A DNA stretch of 30,958 nt from an uncultured Bacilli bacterium (GCA_949025205.1 CARMXJ010000014.1:1-30958), one strand, 5' to 3'; counted from the stretch's first letter, positions 8,265-15,107 are shown. Made by a program: numbers and translations. Notes: generated by a model not told the origin, from the letters alone.

Positions 8265-8426
8265 TTAACAATAATTTTTAGAATATAATCTTCGAATGGC
8301 AGAACCAACCGTTCTTCCTAAATCTAAGACGGTAGAAATAGCCCTTGCAAATGCATTAATAAGAGTTGCATTTATCGTGATTCCTCCACCATTTATGCTA
8401 TATAATTCTTGTTCTTTTAATTTCAT
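8265..8426 (-). CDS. Double-glycine leader peptide B, putative class IIb-like bacteriocin
   Basis: A 53-residue peptide. The leader MKLKEQELYSINGG (1-14) fits the double-glycine consensus exactly: Leu at -12, Glu at -8, Leu at -7, Ile at -4, Gly at -2 and -1. Cleavage after G14 would release a 39-residue core starting GITINATLIN. The core is amphipathic and cationic (five Arg/Lys, one Asp), has a GxxxG motif (G37, G41) and one Cys, the last residue. A strong AGGAGG lies six bases before the ATG. It follows peptide A by 14 bases and stands in one operon with a C39-peptidase transporter, which would cut and export it. Two such peptides side by side suggest a two-peptide bacteriocin; a signalling pair is the alternative. 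Confidence 0.8.
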   Translation of the reverse strand: MKLKEQELYSINGGGITINATLINAFARAISTVLDLGRTVGSAIRRLYSKNYC

Positions 8427-8440
8427 TGTAAACCTCCTAA

Positions 8441-8578
8441 TTAATTACATCGAAGGGGACGTAAAATTCCATCCACTACTCCCGCTAAAAATACGCCAAT
8501 AGCTCCAATAGTTGCTAAAATGGCATATCGTAAGGCACCGCCTTCAATTTCTAATAACTCTTCTTCTTTTAATATCAT
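8441..8578 (-). CDS. Double-glycine leader peptide A, putative class IIb-like bacteriocin
   Basis: A 45-residue peptide. The leader MILKEEELLEIEGG (1-14) matches the double-glycine consensus at Leu -12, Glu -8, Leu -7, Ile -4 and Gly -2/-1. The predicted 31-residue core begins ALRYAILATIG and is strongly hydrophobic, with Gly/Ala steps and a GxxxG motif (G33, G37), three Arg, one Asp, and one Cys at 44 next to the C-terminus. An AAAGG site lies six bases before the ATG, weaker than that of peptide B, so the two may not be made in equal amounts. The gene begins 11 bases after the stop of the small membrane protein. Leader match and operon context are direct; antibacterial activity is inference. 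Confidence 0.8.
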   Translation of the reverse strand: MILKEEELLEIEGGALRYAILATIGAIGVFLAGVVDGILRPLRCN

Positions 8579-8589
8579 GTTTAACCTTT

Positions 8590-9015
8590 CTACATCATTT
8601 TTATTATTTGTTTTATTATTTTTTCTTTGTTTTGGTATATTTGTAATTTTACAATTTCTTTGTTGTTCCCTTTAAATTCTTTTACTTTTAGTGTTATTTT
8701 TTGATAGGCAATATTGGAACTATCTAACATCATATCTTCAAAATCTACTTTTTCAATATCTACTTTTTCGTTATTTATTTTTATGCAGTCATATACAAAT
8801 GGTGAAGTCAGTGTCTGCCAATAAAATGTTACGGAGCAATTTTCTTCTTCGCAAATCATTTCTGCATTTACATGAGTAATGTTATAGAATTCATAGGAAC
8901 AAGAAAAGCAAAGTAATGCGAAAACAATGATAATTAGAAAACTTAGTAAAATATGTTCCCTTTTAGTTTGATTTAATAAATAACTTTGTAAATTGTATTT
9001 CAAATATTCTCTCAT
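8590..9015 (-). CDS. Small single-helix membrane protein of the peptide-export operon
   Basis: A 141-residue protein: cytoplasmic head of about 20 residues, one membrane helix (about 21-41, ending in SCSYEFY), then an extracytoplasmic part of about 100 residues rich in short beta stretches, with a close Cys pair (C55, C60). The ATG overlaps the transporter stop by four bases (ATGA), so translation is coupled and a shared function is likely. In other systems this position holds either an HlyD/LcnD-like transport accessory protein or an immunity protein. It lacks the long coiled coil of HlyD proteins, although its last part (KEIVKLQIYQNKEKIIKQII) could be a shortened adaptor tail. No family assigned. 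Confidence 0.75.
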   Translation of the reverse strand: MREYLKYNLQSYLLNQTKREHILLSFLIIIVFALLCFSCSYEFYNITHVNAEMICEEENCSVTFYWQTLTSPFVYDCIKINNEKVDIEKVDFEDMMLDSSNIAYQKITLKVKEFKGNNKEIVKLQIYQNKEKIIKQIIKMM

Positions 9016-11066
9016 GCTGATGCTCCAAAATCGTATACTTTATCAAAATATTTATCATGGTTTTTATGACTTACATAAATAATTGTCTTGTCTTTAAAAT
9101 AACTTTTGATATTTTTTATAATTTTGATTTCTAAATCGCTATTTACTTCACTTAATGCTTCATCTAATATTAGAATTTGGAAATCATTTAATAAAGCTCT
9201 TGCTAAGATGATTCGTTGTTTTTCTCCACCAGAAATATTTATAGAATCCTTTGCTAAAAAGGTTTCAAAACGTAATGGCTTTTTATTTATTATTTCTTCA
9301 ATCTCACAAAGATTCATAATTTTCATAAATCTTTCTTCATTGATATTTCGATATAACAAAATATTGTTTTTTATGGTATCTTGCATTAAATTTTCTTTTT
9401 GACTGACATATGTAATATTTTTCCTTATAGTTTCTAGGCTATAATCATTAATATTAACATCATTGATTTTAATTTTACTACTGTTCGTTTCAATTAAACG
9501 GCAAATGATTTGACAGAGAGTACTTTTCCCACAGCCACTTGATCCTTTAAATAATACACATGTATTTTCTTTAATTGTTAGATTTACATTTTCTAATAAT
9601 TTGGAAAAAGGGGTGTATGAAAATGTTAAATCTTTAATCGTTATATCTCCTTTTTTAAATTCTTTCAGTCCTATTTCTTTTTGTTCTTCTGGGATATTAT
9701 AAAAATCACTGATTTTTTCTATACTTACTTTTACATAATTATAGTTTGGCAAAAGATTAATCATATTTTTAAAAGGATTTACAAAGAAAATAACTAAACT
9801 TTCAAATGTGATTAAATCCACTATGTTTAAACTTTTGTTTAAAATTTCTATAAATCCAAGAGATAGAATAAAGAAATTTAAGAGCTCTTCTATCGAAAAA
9901 TTTAGAGTATTTGTTTTTATTATCGATTGATTCATTTTATGCAAACAATTTAAATATTTGAATAGACAGATTTCTATTTTTTGAAACATTATGGAAACAA
10001 TATTTAAATTTTTTATCGAAATAAAAGAATCTAAATCATCGATTGTTCTTGATTGAAACTGAACTTCTGCATCGTTTACATTCAGAGCTTTTTTATATAG
10101 AATATGTCCCGAAATTATTCCACATATCGTATAAATGAATACAAATAAACAAAGAAGTAAAAAAAGTGTTTTATTTAAGCGATATAGAATAATTCCAACA
10201 CTAAAAGCCAAGATAGAATCAAGAAATATAATAACTAAAATTTCTGAAAAAACATCTTTTATGTTTTCGAGTTCTTTCATTCTTAGCATAATTTCTCCAG
10301 TCGTTCTATCTTTCACAAAATAATTTGGAAGCAAAAATAAATGTTTTAAGAAATCATAATAAAGAATTCCATCTACATTTTTATTAAATAAGGCTTTAAA
10401 ATAGTTTCGAAGATAATAAATTATAAATTTTATGAAATAAAGGAATAAAAATAGCGTGATTAGTATGGTTATTAGCTTTTTATCTTCATTTTGATTTAAA
10501 AAATTAGTAACTATTTTAAAATAAAATCCTGTAGCAATAGTAAATAAAGTAAATAAGAGAGTCAAGGAAATAATTTTACATACTGTTTTTTTATCTTTTT
10601 TTACAATTTCAAAAAGCATTTGGATTGTGTGTCTGTCGTTTGTTATTTTAGGTAGTTCGTATTTTGGATAAAGAATGATAATGTTTTTAGACCAAATGTT
10701 TTCAAAATCTTCTTTTTTCATTTTTACTTTGCCACGTGCTGGATCCATTATAATAATTTCTTGTTTTGTTATTTTATAAATAACTACAAAATGGTTCAAG
10801 TTGTTTAATTTCACATGAGCAATTGCAGGAAGTATTATTGTATCTAACTCTTCTATTTTTTCTAAACGAACACCATAAGAATCAAATCCATAATTTTTAG
10901 CAGTTTCTACTAGATGATACGCCGTTGTCCCCTCCAAAGATGTCTGAGTATCTTGTCGTAGTTTTTCTATGGGAATGTATCCTTCATAGTGTTTAATAAT
11001 AGAAAGTAAAGAACATACTCCGCAATCTTTTAAATCTTGTTGTCTTACTATTACATTTTTCTTCAT
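9012..11066 (-). CDS. Peptidase-containing ABC transporter (C39 peptidase, membrane and ATPase domains)
   Basis: A 684-residue bacteriocin-type exporter that removes double-glycine leaders and pumps the core peptide out with ATP. Residues 1-135 form the C39 cysteine peptidase: Gln9 (oxyanion hole), Cys15 in DCGVC, His92 in NHFVV and Asp108 in MDPARG. About 150-440 is the membrane domain with five or six helices. The ATPase domain from about 473 has Walker A GSSGCGKST (508-516), Q-loop Gln556, signature ISGGE (611-615), Walker B ILILDE (631-636) and H-loop His667. All catalytic residues are intact. GGAGG lies five bases before the ATG. It is the first gene of the operon with the small membrane protein and the two peptides it probably processes. 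No consensus promoter was found upstream. Confidence 0.95.
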   Translation of the reverse strand: MKKNVIVRQQDLKDCGVCSLLSIIKHYEGYIPIEKLRQDTQTSLEGTTAYHLVETAKNYGFDSYGVRLEKIEELDTIILPAIAHVKLNNLNHFVVIYKITKQEIIIMDPARGKVKMKKEDFENIWSKNIIILYPKYELPKITNDRHTIQMLFEIVKKDKKTVCKIISLTLLFTLFTIATGFYFKIVTNFLNQNEDKKLITILITLFLFLYFIKFIIYYLRNYFKALFNKNVDGILYYDFLKHLFLLPNYFVKDRTTGEIMLRMKELENIKDVFSEILVIIFLDSILAFSVGIILYRLNKTLFLLLCLFVFIYTICGIISGHILYKKALNVNDAEVQFQSRTIDDLDSFISIKNLNIVSIMFQKIEICLFKYLNCLHKMNQSIIKTNTLNFSIEELLNFFILSLGFIEILNKSLNIVDLITFESLVIFFVNPFKNMINLLPNYNYVKVSIEKISDFYNIPEEQKEIGLKEFKKGDITIKDLTFSYTPFSKLLENVNLTIKENTCVLFKGSSGCGKSTLCQIICRLIETNSSKIKINDVNINDYSLETIRKNITYVSQKENLMQDTIKNNILLYRNINEERFMKIMNLCEIEEIINKKPLRFETFLAKDSINISGGEKQRIILARALLNDFQILILDEALSEVNSDLEIKIIKNIKSYFKDKTIIYVSHKNHDKYFDKVYDFGASA

Positions 11067-11133
11067 TTTTGCCTCCTACTACATATATACAAGGCAAATT
11101 TGTGTTTTCCTTTATTTTTTTACTTTTACAAAG

Positions 11134-11159
11134 AAAAAAAAGACTCAAATTACAGTCTT
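11134..11159 (-). terminator. Intrinsic terminator after the CmpB-type gene
   Basis: On the minus strand AAGACT (11159-11154) pairs with AGTCTT (11145-11140) across an eight-base loop, followed by a run of T. It separates the membrane-protein gene from the peptide-export operon. Confidence 0.7.
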
Positions 11160-11169
11160 CCCTTCTACA

Positions 11170-11919
11170 CTAGTTTTTCTTTAGATTTTTTTTCTTTTTC
11201 TTATATTTTGACTTTGTTTTATCTCGAATGGATTTCATAATGTCAAACTCTTTAGCATTTGTCATTTTCAAATTTGGAAAAGCTTCTAAAAGTCTTTTTG
11301 GATAGGCTTTAAATTTTTCTACTTTGTCTTTTATTAATTTTTCTAGCATCCCAGGAATTTTTGCTAGTTTTTCTTTTTTTAGTTCTTCACATATAATAAT
11401 TCGGTTTCGTAAATTATAAGCAATTACAACGGAATAAATCCAATCGATAATAAAAATAAAGAGTAAGCTATAAGCTGTGATATTCATGGCTATTTGAGAC
11501 ATTTTCTCTAATAAATTTCCTATAAAGGGTTGGGCCATATAAATAATCAGTAAAGAGCCAAATCCAAACAAAAGTGTATTTTGTAAGCAGACACGACCAT
11601 GAATATGCATCTTCATATAAGAATAATCCCACCATTTGTTATGAAAGATTTTCTCTAATAAAAAACTTGTAAAATATTCTAAACAAGATGTAATAAGAGC
11701 TCCTAAGACAAATACAAGCACTGGGTCCTCTTTAAATCTTAAAAGAGCAAATAAAATAAATAAACTCCCTACTCCATATATAGGACAATAAGGCCCACAT
11801 AAAAATCCACGGTTTACTAATTTTTTTTGCACAATGCTACTTGATATAATTTCACAAATGTATCCAATAAAACTATAAATAAAAAAAATTAAAATATAAT
11901 AAGATAAATGCGTTAGCAT
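11170..11919 (-). CDS. CmpB-type (PF06541-like) integral membrane protein
   Basis: A 249-residue membrane protein resembling the family named putative ABC-transporter type IV (CmpB). Typical text is the first helix with YSFIGYICEIISS, then NRGFLCGPYCPIYGVG near residue 36 and LEYFTSFLLEKIFHNKWWDYS near 80. About five or six helices are followed by a cytoplasmic tail (from about 175) that ends in an almost pure Lys run. Despite its name the family has no proven transport role. It has its own promoter and terminator, so it is a single-gene unit, divergent from spoIIIAH. Confidence 0.82.
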   Translation of the reverse strand: MLTHLSYYILIFFIYSFIGYICEIISSSIVQKKLVNRGFLCGPYCPIYGVGSLFILFALLRFKEDPVLVFVLGALITSCLEYFTSFLLEKIFHNKWWDYSYMKMHIHGRVCLQNTLLFGFGSLLIIYMAQPFIGNLLEKMSQIAMNITAYSLLFIFIIDWIYSVVIAYNLRNRIIICEELKKEKLAKIPGMLEKLIKDKVEKFKAYPKRLLEAFPNLKMTNAKEFDIMKSIRDKTKSKYKKKKKNLKKN

Positions 11920-11934
11920 ATAACCACCGTATTT

Positions 11935-11963
11935 ATTATAACATCTCTTTTTTTTCTTGTAAA
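11935..11963 (-). promoter_or_regulatory. Sigma-A-type promoter of the CmpB-type gene
   Basis: TTTACA (11963-11958), 17 bases, TATAAT (11940-11935) on the minus strand, about 15 bases before the start codon. Confidence 0.7.
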
Positions 11964-12026
11964 TTGCCTTTATGTAATCATAAATGTTTACCTGTTACAT
12001 AAACTTTAACAAGTTGGAGGGATATA

Positions 12027-12524
12027 ATGATTAATAAACAAGGTTTATGGTTTGTAACATTATTTAGTTTAATATTAGTTTTAAGTATTTATTATGTAAC
12101 CGTTAAAAATGATGAAGTCCTTTCGGTACCAACCGGAAGTATAACCGAAGACATGCAAGAGAAAGTAGAAGCAACCGAAAGCAGTATTTTGGTATCTTTG
12201 CGTGTAAAAGATGAAGAAGAAATGTTAGCAGAGATGGAAAGTTTACAAACAATACTTCTAGATGATAATGCTTCTTTACAAGAAAAAAACGATGCTTATA
12301 ATTCTCTTCAAACCTTGAATGCTACTAAAGGAAAAGAAGAAAGTTTAGAAAAAAAGATTAAAGAAAAATTTAAATTGGATTCGTTTATTAAAATTAAAAA
12401 TGAACAAATTAGTGTAACCATTGCCAGCAATGAACATAATAGTACTTTAGCTAATAACATTATTAGAGCTATTCAAGAAGAATATGAGACAAAAATGTAC
12501 ATTGTGGTTAAATTTCAAGGATAA
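12027..12524 (+). CDS. spoIIIAH: Stage III sporulation protein AH
   Basis: SpoIIIAH sits in the mother-cell membrane and, through its YscJ/FliF-like domain, joins forespore SpoIIQ to form a channel across the intermembrane space. The 165-residue product starts NKQGLWFVTLFSLILVLSIYY, close to known SpoIIIAH heads, with one membrane helix (about 7-25). The C-terminal half holds SLQEKNDAYNSLQTL and repeats the pattern of the ring-forming domain. It is shorter than the Bacillus protein (about 218), mostly because the linker is short. GGAGG lies six bases before the ATG. spoIIIAA-AG are not adjacent, so this gene stands apart from its usual operon, but close to gerM, whose product works in the same complex. 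Confidence 0.92.
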   Translation: MINKQGLWFVTLFSLILVLSIYYVTVKNDEVLSVPTGSITEDMQEKVEATESSILVSLRVKDEEEMLAEMESLQTILLDDNASLQEKNDAYNSLQTLNATKGKEESLEKKIKEKFKLDSFIKIKNEQISVTIASNEHNSTLANNIIRAIQEEYETKMYIVVKFQG

Positions 12525-12549
12525 CTTTCTTTTTTAGGCGTATTTACAT

Positions 12550-12577
12550 CACTTAATATTTAATACTTCATAAAATA
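12550..12577 (+). promoter_or_regulatory. Candidate sigma-K promoter of gerE
   Basis: CAC (12550-12552), 16 bases, then CATAAAATA (12569-12577), which fits the sigma-K pattern AC-N16-CATAnnnTA. gerE is transcribed by sigma-K in Bacillus subtilis, so type and place agree. Confidence 0.5.
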
Positions 12578-12599
12578 TTATAGTTACAAAGTATTAAGT
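12551..12599. repeat. Inverted repeats in the gerE upstream region
   Basis: ACTTAATATTT (12551-12561) and AAGTATTAAGT (12589-12599) are inverted copies with one mismatch, and TTAATACTT (12560-12568) is a perfect inverted copy of AAGTATTAA (12589-12597). They flank the candidate sigma-K -10 element, so they could be an operator or a leader hairpin. Confidence 0.5.
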
Positions 12600-12617
12600 A
12601 GAAAGTGAGGAATTCGT

Positions 12618-12827
12618 ATGAGAAAAGGTATTTTAACGGTTCGTGAACAAGAAGTTTTTGAACTACTCGTTTTAAATAAATCAACAAAAGAAATTGCTGA
12701 GTTTTTGGGAATCAGTGAAAAAACAGTACGCAACCATATTTCCAATGCTATGCAAAAATTAGGAGTTAAAGGTCGTGCTCAAGCTGTTGTTGAATTATTA
12801 AAACTTGGAGAAATTACAATAGATTAA
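12618..12827 (+). CDS. gerE: Sporulation transcription factor GerE (LuxR-type HTH)
   Basis: GerE is the last mother-cell regulator of spore formation, acting on coat genes together with sigma-K. The product is 69 residues and consists of one LuxR-type DNA-binding domain with no sensor domain, which is diagnostic of GerE. The text LTVREQEVFELLV, the helix-turn-helix region STKEIAEFLGISEKTVRNHI and NAMQKLGVKGRAQAVVELL are almost those of the Bacillus protein. GTGAGG lies upstream of the ATG. A terminator follows directly. Presence of GerE beside SpoIIIAH and GerM indicates a lineage able to form spores, or recently so. Confidence 0.95.
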   Translation: MRKGILTVREQEVFELLVLNKSTKEIAEFLGISEKTVRNHISNAMQKLGVKGRAQAVVELLKLGEITID

Positions 12828-12837
12828 ATTCTAAATG

Positions 12838-12864
12838 CTCATCTAACTTAGATGAGATTTTTTT
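12838..12864 (+). terminator. Intrinsic terminator after gerE
   Basis: CTCATCT (12838-12844) and AGATGAG (12850-12856) pair across a five-base loop and are followed by a run of seven T. It separates gerE from gerM, so gerM needs its own promoter. Confidence 0.9.
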
Positions 12865-12917
12865 ATTTTTTGGTATAAAAAAGAATTTTAAAAATATAGT
12901 TTATTAGGTGAAAAATG

Positions 12918-13871
12918 ATGTTAAAAAAAGGTATCTTAAGACGCGTAACGATTTCTTCTTTGGCACTTCTTATATTGTTAATTACCTATTTGTTTCCTAC
13001 TAAGTTAGAAAATACTTCTTATGAGCAAAAGCTTTCTTATACGGAAGTGCAAAAAGGGGTTGTATATTTATTAGATAAAAACCAATATGTTTCTAGGGTC
13101 AATATGGTAATTTCTAATAAAGAAGCAATCGAAAAAGTAAAAGAAATTATATCCATTTTAACTATTCAAGGAAAAAGCAATGAATATATTCCTAATAATT
13201 TTTATGGAGTTATTCCTATGGGTACAACTTTGCTTAACGTTACTTTAGAAGAAGGTCTTTTAAAACTCGATTTTTCAAAAGAATTCTTAAATATAAGTCA
13301 AGAATTAGAACGAAAGATGGTAGAATCAATTGTATATTCTCTTACAGAAATGGATAGTGTACAAAATATTTTAATTTTTGTTGAAGGTAAACAGTTAACA
13401 GAACTTCCCTTTAGTAAGGAAAAATTGCCTACTCTTTTAAATAAGGATTTTGGTGTCAACAAAATTTATGATATTGAGAGTATAAAAGATACATCTAAAA
13501 CTACGATTTATTATGGGAGTAAAACAGATGAAATGTTTTATTATATTCCGGTAACGTATGTAAGCAATGAAAGCCAAGAAAAGGTAGAAATTATTGTCGA
13601 AAAGTTAAAAAGTTCTCCCCTTTATGAATCTAATTTGATTAGTTATTTAAATGCTAATGCTGAGATTACCAATTATGAAATTAAAGAAAAAGAAATTAAA
13701 CTTTCTTTTAATGAATATTTGCTTGATGGTATAGAGAATTCTACTATTTTAGAAGAAGTGCAATATACGATTTATTTGTCCTTGCGTGATACTTACCATA
13801 TTGAGCAAGTAGAGTTTTCCGTACAAGAAGGCGACAAAAATGTAAATTTGGTTATAAATTCTCTTGAATAA
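12918..13871 (+). CDS. gerM: Spore germination/sporulation protein GerM
   Basis: GerM is needed to build the SpoIIIA-SpoIIQ complex between forespore and mother cell. The 317-residue product has one N-terminal helix (about 11-26) and two GerMN domains in tandem (roughly 45-165 and 190-315), recognised by NFYGVIPMGTTLLNVTLEEG with LKLDFSKEF in the first and the parallel IKLSFNEYLL in the second. Known GerM proteins are lipoproteins, but no lipobox Cys is present, so this one should be anchored by its helix. Of two adjacent ATG codons the second (12918) lies seven bases from the GGTG site and is preferred; the first is at 12915. It is the last of three sporulation genes in a row. Confidence 0.92.
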   Translation: MLKKGILRRVTISSLALLILLITYLFPTKLENTSYEQKLSYTEVQKGVVYLLDKNQYVSRVNMVISNKEAIEKVKEIISILTIQGKSNEYIPNNFYGVIPMGTTLLNVTLEEGLLKLDFSKEFLNISQELERKMVESIVYSLTEMDSVQNILIFVEGKQLTELPFSKEKLPTLLNKDFGVNKIYDIESIKDTSKTTIYYGSKTDEMFYYIPVTYVSNESQEKVEIIVEKLKSSPLYESNLISYLNANAEITNYEIKEKEIKLSFNEYLLDGIENSTILEEVQYTIYLSLRDTYHIEQVEFSVQEGDKNVNLVINSLE

Positions 13872-13892
13872 TCCAAAATATTATTATATAAT
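13864..13892 (+). promoter_or_regulatory. Promoter of tRNA-Arg
   Basis: TTGAAT (13864-13869), 17 bases, TATAAT (13887-13892), 21 bases before the tRNA. Its -35 element overlaps the last codons of gerM. Confidence 0.65.
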
Positions 13893-13913
13893 CAGTTATG
13901 AAAGCTGATTTCT

Positions 13914-13990
13914 GTCCCGGTAGCTCAGCCGGATAGAGCATACGCCTTCTAAGCGTACGGTCGAGTGTTCGAATCACTCCCGGGACACCA
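13914..13990 (+). tRNA. tRNA-Arg (anticodon TCT)
   Basis: A complete cloverleaf of 77 bases: acceptor GTCCCGG with CCGGGAC, D stem GCTC/GAGC, anticodon stem TACGC/GCGTA around loop CTTCTAA (anticodon TCT, reads AGA), T stem GAGTG/CACTC with loop TTCGAAT. The terminal CCA is encoded. No intron or mismatch in the stems. Confidence 0.97.
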
Positions 13991-14003
13991 CTTTAAGCAT
14001 TAT

Positions 14004-14036
14004 AGTTCCTTAGAAATAAGGAGCTTTTTTATTTTT
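14004..14036 (+). terminator. Intrinsic terminator after tRNA-Arg
   Basis: AGTTCCTTA (14004-14012) pairs with TAAGGAGCT (14017-14025), one G-U pair, around a GAAA loop, followed by a T run. Confidence 0.9.
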
Positions 14037-14092
14037 AAATGCAGTTTGTATGCTATGCATTAAAAATAAGTCTATAACGTTATATTACATTT

Positions 14093-14866
14093 TTATTTTG
14101 ACAGTTTTCTTTGGCGGATTACTGGTAAAACGTATAATGGTTCTTTTCTATTATCCTTTTCATTCAGCTTTTCACATAAATACTTATGATTATCTAGTAA
14201 AAATTGTAATTTATAATATTCGTTATTATTTGCTCTTGTTGGATAAAACCAATTTTCAAAGTAAATATGGAGTTGAGAAATTTTTATGTCTTCTTCTTTT
14301 ATAGCTCCCCCAAATAAGATTTTTTTTAAATCTTTATACATTTCTGTACAAGAATATAATATATCATAAAAAATACAAAAAAGTTCTTCCAGTGTTATAA
14401 AGTCACTTTTGTTTTCTTGATCATAATTAATTGCATATTGTATACTTTCTCTTAAATTGCACCAACCACTATAGTCACGATAATTATTTGCAACCCAAAA
14501 ACTTTGTGGAATATTTATTGAGGATATATTCCACAATTGTGCTAATAATTGAAATTTTTCTTTATCTATTAAAGAAGTATCTATATAATAAAGGGTTTTC
14601 CTTTTTTGATTTTCAACAGTACTTATATAATATAAACCATTATAATCTAATTTAAGATCCGAATAATTTTTAGGTAAAGCTGTTGGTTTTTTTAAGTCTT
14701 TTAAACCTATTATAATATTTTTTTCTTTTTCCTCATATTTTTGTATTTCATATTCTTTTGGAATTGTATATTCTTGCATCCATCCGTTCTTCTTTATGAA
14801 TAGGATTTTATTTGGACTAAATTTTATTTCTATATTTTTACTACTGGTAATACTAATTGCTGCCAT
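14093..14866 (-). CDS. Unrecognised 257-residue protein
   Basis: I do not recognise this protein. It has no signal peptide or membrane helix, so it should be soluble and cytoplasmic. The N-terminal third is beta-like (AISITSSKNIEIKFSPNKIL and following), the middle contains ISTVENQKRKTLYYIDTSL near 80, and the C-terminal half is helical with several Trp and Cys and an ending VIRQRKLSK. No catalytic motif is visible. An AAAGGAG site lies five bases before the ATG. It lies alone between the tRNA-Arg gene and rpmF, downstream of the rpmF terminator, without a clear promoter. Position next to a tRNA fits an acquired gene, but no integrase or attachment-site repeat is present. Confidence 0.7.
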   Translation of the reverse strand: MAAISITSSKNIEIKFSPNKILFIKKNGWMQEYTIPKEYEIQKYEEKEKNIIIGLKDLKKPTALPKNYSDLKLDYNGLYYISTVENQKRKTLYYIDTSLIDKEKFQLLAQLWNISSINIPQSFWVANNYRDYSGWCNLRESIQYAINYDQENKSDFITLEELFCIFYDILYSCTEMYKDLKKILFGGAIKEEDIKISQLHIYFENWFYPTRANNNEYYKLQFLLDNHKYLCEKLNEKDNRKEPLYVLPVIRQRKLSK

Positions 14867-14878
14867 TTTTTCTCCTTT

Positions 14879-14907
14879 AAAAAAAAGAAAAGCGTTTCTA
14901 CTTTTCT
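14879..14907 (-). terminator. Intrinsic terminator overlapping the end of rpmF
   Basis: On the minus strand AGAAAAG (14907-14901) pairs with CTTTTCT (14892-14886) across an eight-base loop, followed by a run of T. The rpmF stop codon TAG lies at the stem-loop border. Confidence 0.7.
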
Positions 14908-15107
14908 TCTGCTATTTTTATTACTTCTTTGTTTTTGTAATTTCCACACTTTGTACAAGCACGATGAGGTCTTATAGCTGCACCACATTTAGAGCATTTC
15001 TCTATAGCCCCTACCTCTTTTTTTAAGTGAGTACGACGCATTCTTTTTTTTGTTTTACTCGTTCTTCTAAATGGAACAGCAAATCTTTGAATGTCCAGTT
15101 GTAACAT
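14898..15107 (-). CDS. rpmF: 50S ribosomal protein L32 with N-terminal extension
   Basis: L32 of the large ribosomal subunit. The body [18 protein letters not shown] is standard. Two CxxC pairs (CSKC near 38 and CTKC near 52) form the zinc site, so this is the zinc-binding form. The oddity is the start: family members begin MAVPFRR, but here Phe stands in place of Met and nine residues, MLQLDIQRF, precede AVP. The ATG at 15107 is well supported by AAGGAG seven bases upstream, and no start codon exists at the usual place. It follows yceD by four bases, the usual pairing. Confidence 0.95.
   Translation of the reverse strand: MLQLDIQRFAVPFRRTSKTKKRMRRTHLKKEVGAIEKCSKCGAAIRPHRACTKCGNYKNKEVIKIAEEK

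Noticed and set aside
8296..8502. Plus-strand open frame of 68 codons over the small-peptide region
   Set aside because: It is antisense to the two double-glycine peptides, which have leader motifs, ribosome binding sites and operon context; the plus frame has none.
11067..11133. Promoter for the peptide-export operon
   Set aside because: Only TATATA-like stretches without a matching -35 were found; not strong enough to list.
11978..12005. Sigma-E-like promoter before spoIIIAH (TCATAAA, 13 bases, CATAAACT)
   Set aside because: The match is partial at both elements and the spacer is one or two bases short; in AT-rich DNA such a match is expected by chance.
13991..14092. Attachment site or mobile element next to tRNA-Arg
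   Set aside because: No second copy of the tRNA 3' end and no integrase gene were found; the interval holds the tRNA terminator and little else.
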